A stretch of 64,000 nucleotides of DNA, from NCBI GenBank assembly GCA_905250125.1, contig CAJNOL010000418.1, positions 4,622 to 68,621 on the forward strand, in the 5' to 3' direction. The stretch is from Rotaria sordida (lineage: Eukaryota; Rotifera; Eurotatoria; Philodinida; Philodinidae). Made by a program: the position numbers and the translations under genes. The notes below the pieces were generated by a model. That model ran no database searches. It was given only the letters and a program-made list of their open reading frames with translations, and was not told where the DNA came from. This document shows positions 10,764 to 21,770 of the stretch, in pieces; position 1 is the stretch's first letter; each line of letters begins with the position of its first letter.

Positions 10764-12662
10764 CTACTCTTTGAACAAATTCAAAAACGAGTACTTAGAC
10801 TTTTTTTTTCTCTGATTGTCTGAGGCTTCAGTGATCGCTGAACGATTTGAAATTGTAGTTAGGACTGATGAAGTCGTTGATTGGAATGGTTTCACGACAA
10901 ATGTTTGCCAGAAAGGTACTTCGAATGCAGCTTGATCAAGCCAAACTATCATTGTATCATCCTTTCCCTGGAATAAAAATTTAGTTTGTCGTCGGGAGTT
11001 ATATTCCCAATTGCTTCTGTCATAATTAACAAAAAAACCACGACGATTTATTGAAGTAGTGATTGAAAGACTGTGAAGATGTAGTAAATATTTCTTTAAT
11101 AGTGGAACATTATGTAAACTGGATGTATCGATTTTGAGATGTTCAACGTAAGGAAAGCACTTGGCAATAATAATAATAACTTCTTCGTTGAATCCATGCG
11201 CAGAAAGAGAAATATCAAGGTCTTTTATACAATTATTTTTTCTCATAAAAGCATATGCATTTGCAAAAAGCAGATCGAATGTTATATAAAGTAAACTTAT
11301 ATTTGTGAGAGATGCTAGGAGTGCAGTTACTGCATCGGTGTTTTCATGTGAGCGTATAATGGCGAGTTGCATGATTCTAGAACAATTTACATGCATTTTC
11401 ATCCATTTAAATACAGAATTATCCATATTATTCACTATAAGACACTTTACATTGTCAAAGTAGTAATGACATGATATGAAATTATTCATGTCGTCAACTC
11501 TCAAATTTATGTTTTTATTGACTATTATAAGATCATTATTACCAGTACGATCAGGTGCTATCCAACATTGAATAACTGGCCAATCAAATTCATATCGAAC
11601 ATTGTACTTCATTTTATCTATNNNNNNNNNNTATTCATGTTTAGTTATTATTATATTGAAGTTCTTTTTCGATATCCAATAGGAGCTTTGAAATGAAGCA
11701 AGCACATTTTGAAGATCAACTTCTTCTAAACGAAATGTTGTTGTTCGAAGAGTAAAATGAGTTAGTAATGGTAAAGATGTTTCCAATAACATCTTCCATG
11801 CATTTGCATCAAGAAGTTCAGTATGTGCTTTAATTTCAAGACGATTCAGAACTGGCATACAATTAAAATATTGTCTTAACATATTCATTGTTATTGGACT
11901 GTTTTGTTGAAAATATAAGACTAGTGTACGAAGTGTAGATATTGGTCTTATATTCTTTTTTGGAATCGTTTCTGTTTCATCATAATCAATATAAATCATA
12001 TTAATTAAGTCAACATCAAGATATTTAAGATGATGAGCACACTGAAAAATATATTGTAAATCTTGAAATCGAAAATGGACACCAGAAATAGTTAAATGTT
12101 CAATATTTGAGGATACCTTTGTCAAATCACTCCAGTTGATAGAATCGATTTTGCTCATAAGAGAAAATCGTTTAAGTGATTTTAAGCGAAAAAAATTGAT
12201 AATAACATTTCCCAATGGTGATCTATTATCTGTGTTCATTGCTTTGATTGATAAAGTATCAATACGTGTTTTTGATAAGGAGTTAAGAGCTCTTTCAACA
12301 ATTGGCCAATCGATAGCTTCATCATTAAATTGAAAATAAAGTGTTCGAAGTTGTTTAAATAATTCAAATGATGGAAAAAAAGATAAAAAAGCATAAACTT
12401 GACCAGGTGTGTCTTGTTCTGATATAAATAATTCTTCTACTTTATCGATATAAGCTGGTAAAAGACCCATGCAAAAACGAAAGTCATCTTTTTGACATTG
12501 AATAAAATCAAAACGAAGTCGTTGACATTGAATAATGAGAGCATTAAAGCGTTGGTTTAGTTGAAAGCTAAAGGCTCTTAGTAGATCTACTCCATTAATA
12601 TATTTCTCAATAATATCGATCAATAGTTCGTTTGGAAGTGATTCAAGTTTTGTGATTGACAT
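10764..12662 (-). CDS. F-box/LRR-like protein, tandem copy B (contains assembly gap)
   Basis: This paralogue of copy A has about 632 residues as assembled. The F-box is at residues about 4-45 (LESLPNELLIDIIEKYINGV), followed by LRR-like repeats and the conserved basic/hydrophobic tail (KKKSKYSFLNLFKE). The start is the ATG at 12662 (paralogue alignment; an upstream TTG is not a credible start). Ten Ns at 11622-11631 fall in the segment that reads KHE....KMKY in copy C; about four more residues are expected there than the gap allows, so the true gap is probably near 22 nt. Otherwise the frame is open and the gene looks intact. It likely acts as a substrate adaptor in an SCF-type ligase, by family. 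Confidence 0.85.
   Translation of the reverse strand: MSITKLESLPNELLIDIIEKYINGVDLLRAFSFQLNQRFNALIIQCQRLRFDFIQCQKDDFRFCMGLLPAYIDKVEELFISEQDTPGQVYAFLSFFPSFELFKQLRTLYFQFNDEAIDWPIVERALNSLSKTRIDTLSIKAMNTDNRSPLGNVIINFFRLKSLKRFSLMSKIDSINWSDLTKVSSNIEHLTISGVHFRFQDLQYIFQCAHHLKYLDVDLINMIYIDYDETETIPKKNIRPISTLRTLVLYFQQNSPITMNMLRQYFNCMPVLNRLEIKAHTELLDANAWKMLLETSLPLLTHFTLRTTTFRLEEVDLQNVLASFQSSYWISKKNFNIIITKHEXXXXIDKMKYNVRYEFDWPVIQCWIAPDRTGNNDLIIVNKNINLRVDDMNNFISCHYYFDNVKCLIVNNMDNSVFKWMKMHVNCSRIMQLAIIRSHENTDAVTALLASLTNISLLYITFDLLFANAYAFMRKNNCIKDLDISLSAHGFNEEVIIIIAKCFPYVEHLKIDTSSLHNVPLLKKYLLHLHSLSITTSINRRGFFVNYDRSNWEYNSRRQTKFLFQGKDDTMIVWLDQAAFEVPFWQTFVVKPFQSTTSSVLTTISNRSAITEASDNQRKKKSKYSFLNLFKE
11622..11631. 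other. Assembly gap (10 N) in F-box copy B
   Basis: The run of exactly ten Ns looks like a placeholder of unknown length. Alignment to copies C and D suggests the missing stretch is about 12 nt longer than shown. Confidence 0.8.
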
Positions 12663-13257
12663 CGTTGTGGACAAAATAATAGTAAAAATTGAGAAGTAAT
12701 TTTAAAAATTTTTTTCAATGGAGTCGTGTTTGATTTGGTTTTTTCTTGTAATAAGAAAAAAAATATCTGAAAAAAAAACATGTTGTAATGGGAGTGTCGA
12801 AATTTCAAGTCACAGTTTGCTATGTTTCTTTTTTTCAATAGGATACATCTTAGTTTGCTTCTATTTCTATATGAAGAAGAATCTGTTAGCCATGCACAAT
12901 GGTATACTGTCTCTCAGAAAAAGTCGTTTCGTTTGTCCTATCAATATCAAATGCACTTCTCATTATCGACATCTACAGAAGGTTTATATACCCGTCACTA
13001 AGAAGGTTGTTTCCTTAGTAACGAAAGGGAGTAAAAAAAGGATCTTGTGTTTGGTACGCCAATAATACAGAAAAGATATAGAAGCCAGTACTATCGAATG
13101 TAATTTGCTTCGAACAGATATTTGAGAAATTTGTCACAACATAATGATAGTATGTTCGAATCAGAATGAAATTTTGAATCGTTCGATATAACAAACAATG
13201 GAAAAGTAATGGCACTAAGTGTCCATGTTTATATTCCTTCATAGATACGGCTTTGGT

Positions 13258-13917
13258 AAGAAATCTTTTTGTTATTCGATAGGAAATTTTCTCTTCTTTC
13301 GAACTGTATATCATTTATTTTTGTCATGCGTTCATAAACGAAATGACCCGAAGGAATGAAGAAATATGCATACAAGAAATTTTTGATCTTTTCATGCATT
13401 TATTGGAGAAATCTGTAAATCAACGGAAATATGATATTAAGATAGTAGCAGATATATCAGTAGCTGCCACCTATTAATGAAAGAGAAGAAAAATTTTATT
13501 TTTCATGAGAAAAAGCATGAAGAACAAAAAATCTTTATTTAACAACGAAACATAGTACACCACACCGCATGTGACGAAGATTCTTCCCAACACATTGCAC
13601 CGTAGTCTGTAATATAGTTTTGCTAAGTTGTTTGATCATGTGTTTGAATCTAGAAGCCAATAAATTTAAATATTTAGTTTTTCGATTATTCTCATACACT
13701 TTTTGTGCCAATAAGGTAAAACTGTTTCAATTAGTATTTTAGTTGATTACTAGGATTTCTCTGATAAATCCATGAAAAGATCAAAAATTTCTTGTATGGA
13801 TATTTCTTCTTTCCTTCGTGTCATTTCATTTATGAACGCATGACAAAAATAAATGATATGCAGTTCGTAAGAAGAGAAAATTTTCTATCAACTGATAAAA
13901 AAATATCATTCTCACAC
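13258..13917. repeat. Foldback element inserted in F-box unit B 5' flank
   Basis: The left arm (about 13258-13440) and right arm (about 13735-13917) are imperfect complements of roughly 185 bp. For example, TTTATTTTTGTCATGCGTTC at 13315-13334 pairs with GAACGCATGACAAAAATAAA at 13834-13853. The spacer is about 290 bp. The duplicated 5' flank of copy B is interrupted between about 12870 and 14060, so this element lies within a ~1.1 kb insertion specific to unit B. Confidence 0.75.
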
Positions 13918-14304
13918 GTGTTTAAAAAAGAGATATGATAATCGACATTTGGTGTCGCTATTGTGAAATATACAACAAGTGCAGAACTACTTTTAGAGTA
14001 TTTCTATTGCTTCTCATGCTATTCTATTAATGAGTGGATAATTCAAGAGAAAATTAGAAATGATATGTTTTTTCGCAAGTAACTCGATTAAAAACAATGT
14101 ATTGATTAATGAATTTATTGCATACATATCTCTTGAGGATTATATTCAAAAGAGAACATGTTAATATTTTTCTGTAATTTCAAGTTGTTTTTGGTAAACA
14201 AGATTATAGATAAGATATCGATAATATCAAAACTTGGCCTAGAGTTTCAATAAAATCGATTAGTTTTCTGTAACTATCTTTCATCTTTTTCAACACGTCA
14301 ATTA

Positions 14305-15055
14305 CACTAAAAACTTTACCAGTGAACACACGTCTAACGTGCACATCTCGTAATTATGAACCATCTCAGATCCAACTAAGAGACTTTTACTGCAATTGCC
14401 TTTCTCCAATGTGAACATCTTTTGTCTGTTTCTCTAGCTATTATAATCTCTTAAAAGTAAAAACATGAGCAATGGCTTTTTGCTGTCTAGTACCTGTTTC
14501 TTATGCACTATCAGTATGCACACTTTTATGTATAAGAGTTATTGATACAGATATACATACATCTGCGTTCAATAAATGGTTCCATAGATGTGAACGTCTT
14601 ATACCATGGTATACTAATGAATAAGAGGATGAGAATGATAATACTGATCGTATATCAACTGAATTCTCACCAAAAATAACGGAAGCTATGGATATCATAC
14701 TAAAAGTCCACTCGTTGCCAACAATACAGCAACTAAAATACATAACATTAGTTAATTAATGAATCTGAATCTAAATTATCTTATGTGTATATTAATGCAA
14801 AAGCTGGAAGACAAATAACATCAGACGACTTTACAGAAAAAAAGCTAAATGTTGTATTGTTGTTGAAAACTCTTTCAACTTTAATTCTTTACACACAGAT
14901 AGGTGAACAAGAGAACAAATAAACAGAGTTTTATATACGACTAATGTAGAAGCAGATATTCTAAAATCTTTTGTTCATTTCATAGCGAATACTGGATCAA
15001 TTCCCTAAAGTGAATATCTCTGCATAGTGAACGCTTTCGACTAGCTTCAACAGTG
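14305..15055 (+). mobile_element. Decayed pogo/Tigger-like DNA transposon remnant 2
   Basis: A degenerate left end (after TA at 14303-14304; CACTAAAAACTTTACCAGTGAAC) matches the left end of remnant 1. The right end near 15020-15055 (CATAGTGAACGC...CAACAGTG) is its approximate complement. The interior holds a broken reading frame, near 14650-14740 readable as STEFSPKITEAMD then LPTIQQLKYI, resembling the tail of a Tigger/pogo transposase. There are several stops and no complete ORF. Family assignment is tentative. Confidence 0.45.
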
Positions 15056-15615
15056 TTTAGAATAGGCAGAGATTTTGCTGTATGAATATTTATTGTAAAT
15101 CATTGCTATTCTTCGGTAATAACAAACATGATAGTAATTATCTTTGAACATTATTGTTTTCCTCGTAAATATTTCAAAAGTAAAAGCATACAAATATTTT
15201 GTTAAACATAAATGAACAATATCGATCATTTTCCAATGTATTATGAGACAAAAATTGAAATCTTATTTTCTTTTTTTGATTGGTCGTGTGACTAACTCAT
15301 GTTGCATTTCTTTCTAATAATTTATCATAAATGTTGTGACGAAATATCGTAAGAACATGATTGAATGTTTTCGTTCTACAGTAACATTCTTTTGTTTCTT
15401 TTCTATATTTCTTCATTTTTCTTTTTTATTTATAACATATTGTCTCTTGTATTCGATCACATAGTTGTACAATAATAACACACAATCATAGACGTGTTAA
15501 TAAGAAGTTGTCATATTACTCTGTTGAAACTTGATGATGAAATTACAATGAAGACAATATAAGCCATATTTGTCGAAAAGTCGCTCGTAAGAATAACGAA
15601 CGAAGATTCTATATA

Positions 15616-15900
15616 ATGTCTCTTACTCATCGATTACGTACTCAACCTGCATCCTCTATAATACCAAGATTTATGGATGACTTGATTTCTTCTATGTCAA
15701 GCCGGACAGCTTTTGACAAAGTCAATTTGTCCAATAAACTTTCATTTATCGAAACAGATCATGAGATTATTTTTATACCATACATTTTCAGAATTCATTG
15801 ATCAATTCCATATTCATGAAAATACTTTCATGTAAATCAAACGTCATTTTTGTTTCATGTATCGTAGTTTGATCGTTTTATAAGTAAAGATTCATTCATG
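15616..15900 (+). pseudogene. Coding-like remnant of unknown family, shared by units C and D
   Basis: A short frame (61 codons from an ATG) contains FDKVNLSNKLSFIETDHEII and then decays. The same sequence, more degraded, lies at about 20180-20340 (VNLSKDFSSIEK, HEII). The protein-like pattern and its presence in two intergenic regions suggest an old gene or transposon fragment carried along by the tandem duplication. I do not recognise the family. Confidence 0.3.
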
Positions 15901-16309
15901 AACTTATTTAATAACTTGTTATAGAATATTTTTTATGATCGGTATGCAAATGCTTTACATACTGTTCTATCTCGGATGTTCCAAATGATTCGATCATCCA
16001 AGCTGCCTTCTATGATAAGTAATCAGAGAAAATTATTGTTAATAAAATATGAAAGGGTTTCATATTGAAGTATGCTTACATACGCCCCTGCTATCCATAT
16101 GTTTTAATAAACGAAAATATTAAACAATTTATCAACTTGAACATTTTCTTATACAAGTTATACTTCAAAGCAAGTACTTGAATAATTTCAAATTCTACTT
16201 TTTTCTTTCATATAGACAGAATAAAATCTTTGTCGTATAATAATAGAATTCTGATTGATTTTCTTTTTCCTTTTAATCAAATATAACATAATTAATGAGT
16301 GACTTGTTT

Positions 16310-17211
16310 TAATGAAGATGAATGAGCTCATCATGTGAATCTCTATGCTATAGATGGTCATCTCAATAATCTTTTACCTCAAATTATAGTAAGTTCATTA
16401 TTAGTAATATTGACGAATTCAACTTGCTGAGTCTAATTTTGGGTATATGTTGAACAAATGGAATTTGCTTTTCTCGTATGAATTATCCTTGTCAAACTCG
16501 TTCGTTCGCGTCTAGCTAAGGAAATATGTTCAATGGTAGCATCAACAAAAGAACTTTGGTTGATTTAATCACTTTATTAATAGAAATTACTAACCCATTT
16601 ATTGAACTCATACATATTGCAGGCGAGATTTCCATTATCAGATTATGATTACTTTCAAATTCAATTCATCATCATAAAAGCAAGAGATTGGTATTTTGAA
16701 GTTTAAGGTCTTTGTTTGAAATAGACGAGCTTCATTCATCCGTTTACCAAGTATTTTTGGTTTATCAACCTTTCTGTTCCGTTATTCCTCATTGAGAGCT
16801 TTTGACAAAAGCAACTTCAATGTAACCAAATCGTAATTATGAATACAATCACATTATGCGAATATACATCATCTGATGGAAACATTTTACTTTTCAAGAG
16901 GCATATTTTGCGCGTAAAAGATATCCAGAAGTCATTGAAAATGAGCTAAGGAAAAACGAGCAAAAATTGAACCATATACATGTGAATTTTCTTAAGTTTT
17001 AATTAGAACGTACAGACTCCACATTAATTAAGGAAATATTGCACATTGATCAGTTGGAAATCATTACTTCCAGAATAATAACTGAATGTATTGGTAAAAT
17101 ACAAGTAGAAAAGTAAAATCAACGATGGTCATTTACTAAGAATCAAGATTAGGTACTTTTATTTTGAATTAAGAGTTTCATAAAACATACAGATTTTTCG
17201 TAAGCTCCTAT
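16310..17211. repeat. Duplicated 3' flank of F-box unit C
   Basis: It holds the distal block (about 16320-16530) and proximal block (about 16800-17211) matching the other three units. Confidence 0.65.
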
Positions 17212-17392
17212 TTGAATAAAATTAAAAAAAACAGAGAACTAAGACTTTTTCTTTTTCGGATTAGTATAAACTTTAGTAATTATAAAACAATTTAAACAAT
17301 AGTTAGGATTGATGGTGACGTCGATTGCGATGATTCTATGGCAAATCTGTACTAGTAAGGTTCTACAAAAGCAGCTTGGTCGAGCCAAACTG
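17212..17392 (-). pseudogene. Broken C-terminal tail of F-box copy C
   Basis: Beyond the stop of copy C, the minus strand still reads the family tail in another frame: MTVWLDQAAFVEPY, then a stop where the paralogues have Trp, then three more stops, and a recognisable Lys/Arg-rich and aromatic end (RKRKS, FFNFIQ). A one-base deletion around 17448-17458 (in the run of A that should encode R-W) causes the frameshift. Confidence 0.75.
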
Positions 17393-19117
17393 TCATTGTA
17401 TGATCCATAAGGTAGAAGAACAGTTTAGTTTGTCGTCGTAGTTCATATTCGAATTTTTTCTGGCATAAAAATCATAAGACGTACGATGATTTTTTGGAAT
17501 TTCGAAAGTAAGGCTGCGAAGATGTACTAAATATGCTATCAATAATGGCACATTATGTAAACTTGATGTATTGATTTTTAGATGTTCGACGTAAGGAAAG
17601 CACTTGCCAATAATAATAATACCTTCTTCGTTGAGTCCGTGTTGAGAAAGCGAAATGTCAAGATCTTTTACAGAATAACCTTTTTCTATGAAAGCATCTA
17701 TATTAGCAAGAAGCAGATCGAAGTTTATATAAAGTAAACTAATATTTGCAAGATCTGTCAGAAGTGCAGTTAATATGTTAGTCTTTTCTTGTGAACGTGT
17801 GATAGCAAGTTGCCTGATTTTGGAACAATTTACATACGTTTTCAACCATTTGAATATAGAACTGTCCATTTTATCCACTATAAGACACTTCACATTGTCA
17901 AAGTAGTAATGACATGATACATTATTATTCATATCACTTAGACTTAGACTTATATTGTTATTTACTATCATAAGATCATTATTAACAGTACGGTTGGGTG
18001 CTATCCAACATTGAAGAATGGGCAGATCAAATTCATCTCGGATATGATACTTCATCTTGTGTATACTGAAACCATTGAAATTCCAGCGTTCATGTTTGGT
18101 TATCATTAGATTGAAATTCTTCTTCGATGTCCAAAATGAACTTTGAAACGAAACGAGCACATTATCGAAATCAGCTTTTTCTATACGAGATGTAGTTGTT
18201 CGAAGAGTAAAATGAGTTAGTAATGGTAATGATGTTTCTAACAACATCTTCCATGCATTTGCATCGAGAAGTTTACTATGCGCCTTAATTTCAAGACGGT
18301 TCAAAGCAGGCATACAATTAAAATATTGTGTTAACATGTCTATCGTTATTGAACTGTCTTCTTCAAAAGACAAGAATAGTGTACAAAGTGTAGACATTAG
18401 TATAATATTCGTTTTTGGACGTTTTTTTATGTGAATATATTCAAATAAGCTGTTATTCATTAATTCAACATGAAGATATTTAAGATGCGGAGCACACTGG
18501 AAAATATATAGTAGATCTTTTAATTCACAATGTATACCAGAAATAGTTAAATGTTCAATATTTGACGAGGTATTCGCCAAAGAAGTCCAGTTCATAGACA
18601 TTGAATAGCCCATGAAAGACAATCGTCGAAGCGATTTTAAGCGAAAAAGATCGACAATAACATATCCCAGTGAAGGTTTATCGTCTGTCTTTATTGCTTT
18701 GATTGATAAAGTGTCAATAATCGTTTTTGAGAAGGAATTAAGAGCCTTTTTAACAATTTCCCAATGGACAACATCATCATTAAAATGAAAATAAAGTGTT
18801 CGAAGTCGCTTAAATAATTCAAACGATGGATAAAAAGAAAGAAAAGCACAAACTTGACCAGGTGTGTCTTGTTCTGATATAGCTAATTCTTCTATTTTGT
18901 CGATATAGGCTGGTAAAAGACTCACACACAAACGAAAATCATCTTTTTGACATTGTATAAAGTCAAAATGGAATCGTTGACATTGAGTAATGAGTGCATT
19001 GAAACGTTGATTGAGTTGAAAAGCAAAAGTTCTTAGTAGATCCACTCCATTAATATATTTCTCAATAATATCAATTAATATTTCGTTCGGAAGTGATTCA
19101 AATGTTGACAGTGACAT
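17393..19117 (-). CDS. F-box/LRR-like protein, tandem copy C, C-terminally truncated
   Basis: The 574-residue ORF starts at the ATG at 19117, aligned with A, B and D. It has an F-box (residues about 4-45, FESLPNEILIDIIEKYINGV) and LRR-like repeats. After about residue 553 a single-base deletion shifts the frame, adding a spurious end (KNSNMNYDDKLNCSSTLWII) in place of about 75 conserved residues including the basic tail. It may still make an F-box protein lacking the tail, or may be an early pseudogene. Several stretches are nearly identical to copy D (17820-17910 and 18180-18350) while others are as diverged as A or B, pointing to gene conversion. Confidence 0.8.
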   Translation of the reverse strand: MSLSTFESLPNEILIDIIEKYINGVDLLRTFAFQLNQRFNALITQCQRFHFDFIQCQKDDFRLCVSLLPAYIDKIEELAISEQDTPGQVCAFLSFYPSFELFKRLRTLYFHFNDDVVHWEIVKKALNSFSKTIIDTLSIKAIKTDDKPSLGYVIVDLFRLKSLRRLSFMGYSMSMNWTSLANTSSNIEHLTISGIHCELKDLLYIFQCAPHLKYLHVELMNNSLFEYIHIKKRPKTNIILMSTLCTLFLSFEEDSSITIDMLTQYFNCMPALNRLEIKAHSKLLDANAWKMLLETSLPLLTHFTLRTTTSRIEKADFDNVLVSFQSSFWTSKKNFNLMITKHERWNFNGFSIHKMKYHIRDEFDLPILQCWIAPNRTVNNDLMIVNNNISLSLSDMNNNVSCHYYFDNVKCLIVDKMDSSIFKWLKTYVNCSKIRQLAITRSQEKTNILTALLTDLANISLLYINFDLLLANIDAFIEKGYSVKDLDISLSQHGLNEEGIIIIGKCFPYVEHLKINTSSLHNVPLLIAYLVHLRSLTFEIPKNHRTSYDFYARKNSNMNYDDKLNCSSTLWIIQ

Positions 19118-20790
19118 CTTTGTTAAAAAAATAATAGTAAAAATTGACAAGTGATGATGAAATGTTTTTGAAATGATGTTGTGTTGATTCGATTATTTTC
19201 TTTTGATAAGAAAAGAAGCATTATCTAAAGAAAAAAACATGATTTGCATAACGATATTGAAATTTCAAATGACGATTTGTTGTTTTTGCTTTTTTTTGAC
19301 ATAATACATCTTGGTTTACGTTTCTTTGTCATCAACAAACCGTTTACAGGTGTCCATGAAACATGAAGAATATTTTTGAATTAGTCATTCGAATACTTAT
19401 ATATGGATATGTTTATCATAAAAAGATCGAAAAAGGAAGTGAATCATAAAGAAAGAAAAAAACTTTTGATATGATGTATTGTACGGTAATGCTTTTGAAT
19501 GAATGCATGAACAATTTGACAGCATTACTTTATCTAAAATGGAAATACTTCGATGAAAAAATTCATAAGGAAACTGTAAGTCGTACTAGTTTTTGCAGAG
19601 ACAGATAAGTCAAGTCAGTTTTTCACTGGAAGATTTTGTGAATGCATTATGATTTGACTTGAGTTGAGTAGATACTAGTTCATATTAGAGATGGTCAAAT
19701 CCAGCCAAAAAGCATATACGAGTAAATATATCAAGAAAATTTTTATGCACTTGATTTTTTTTTATTCCTAATTTGAAATGTAAAAGAAAAATATAGATAA
19801 AAAAATAGTAAATATCGCTATAAACTAAATTCAACATAAAATAAAATTGAAAACCTTTCTAATAAGTTAATAATCCTTTCCAACTTGTCTTGGTCATTTC
19901 GTTCCTCAATGACGTGCGGCTTTTTTTTATGTATTCTTTTTGCGTTATTGTGATGCTTTGTTATAAACTCATTTTCTATTGTAAAGAACGAAACCTTTGA
20001 TACTTTGATCTTTTTACGACGAGTAGAATATTTTTAAAAATCTTTCAATGTAATTCCTACAAGATTAAAATATGAAACTCCATTGTTCTATTCCACCCAA
20101 GCTCTATGGCGTTATAAGGAGCTTCATCCATTGTTTCTGTCTGTCATAGTCTATGTGACGAGAAGAGAGATGATTTAGTTTTAACCAAGTCAACTTGTCC
20201 AAAGATTTTTCATCCATCGAAAAAGTTCATGAGATTATTGTTATGCAATACAATTCAAGAATTCATGGACCGATATGATATTCATGAAAATGCTGTCATG
20301 TAAACCTAGCTTCATTCTTATGTCGTGTCTTGTAGTTTGATTGTTTAAATAAAAAAAGATTCTTGCACGATCTTATTCAATAACATGTAGTAGAACATTT
20401 TTTATGATTGGGTTCGAAATGCTTTAGACACTGCTCTGTTTCGATTTCATAAATGCTTTTGTCATTCCAACTGTCTTCTATGATAAGCAATTGGAGAGAA
20501 ATATTGTTAATAAAATATGAAATAGTTTCATTTTGAAGTATGATTCTATACACACTTTCAATTTGTATGTTGTAATATAAGAAATTATTAAAGAATTTAT
20601 CGAATCGAAGACTTTTTAATACAAACTATCCTTCAAAACAAATACTTGAATAATGTCAACTTGCGTCTTTTTATTTCTCAAGTCAAGAACAGAAACAACT
20701 TATCTTTTGCAATAATAGAACTTTCATTTATTTTCTTTCTCTTGTTAGTCAAATATAACAAAATTAATCAAGGTCTTGTCAATCAATATC
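19118..20790. other. Region between F-box copies C and D: truncated 5' flank and unique sequence
   Basis: 19118-19580 matches the 5' flanks of A and D and stops near TTCATAAGGAAACTG. About 19580-20100 is not found in the other units. About 20100-20500 resembles 15640-16030. No intact ORF. Confidence 0.5.
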
Positions 20791-21770
20791 GATGAGCTCC
20801 TGATGTGAATCTCTATATTATATATGGTTATCCCATTTACTTTTTCTCTCGAATTGTAGTTAGTCCATGATTAATAATATTAACTAATTTAAGCTCTTAA
20901 ACACTATTTCACGTAATTACTAAACAAATGAAATTAGTCTTTCTCGTATCAATTACCTTAAGCGGTATCCTTCGTTTGTATGCGCCTAACAAATTATGTT
21001 CATTGGCTGATTATGTAGTTAAGACACAGGTCTGTTGGTAATATCGATGAAAATTAAAAATATTTGTACCGATATTCGAAGTCACATGAACAAGAAAACT
21101 TTGATTGATTTGATCATGTTATTGATAGATATTTTAACAATCCATTTAATGAACTCATTCATATTGAAGGGAGAATTTTCCTTATAAAACTCTAATTACT
21201 TTCACATCTGATGCATCTTCATAAAACTAACGAATTTCGATTGAGAGATTTAGCCTGTTTTTAAATTGACGTGCTTTATTAAATATTTTACCGAGTGTTA
21301 TTGATTTATCAACATCTATCTTCGTTATTCCTGACTTTCTTAGGTCTTAACACAAAAAAAAACTTCAACATAAACCAATAATAATCATGAATAAAATTCC
21401 ATTATGTGAATGTCCATAATCCGGTGAAAATATGTAAAGTCTCAAGAAGAACTTTTTTGCGCGTGAAAAACAACAACTTTTCGAAAGTGAATTAAGAAAA
21501 AGCAAGCAAAGAATCAACTGTACATGTGTGGATTTTAGTTTAGTTTACATAAAGATGTACTGATCCAACACTAATCAAGGAAATTTTGAATATGCTATTA
21601 GTTAGAAATCATAATTTTCACAATAATAAATGTAACCCTTAGTAAGATACATATAGAAAGGCAAGATCAACGACAATCATTCATTCATTTAGTAAAAATC
21701 AAGATTAGGTACTTTTATTTAGAATCAAGCATTTCATTTCAAAAAAAAGGAATAGATTTTTCGCATACTA
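20790..21770. repeat. Duplicated 3' flank of F-box unit D
   Basis: It holds the distal block (about 20795-21000) and proximal block (about 21060-21770) matching unit A in order and orientation. Confidence 0.65.
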
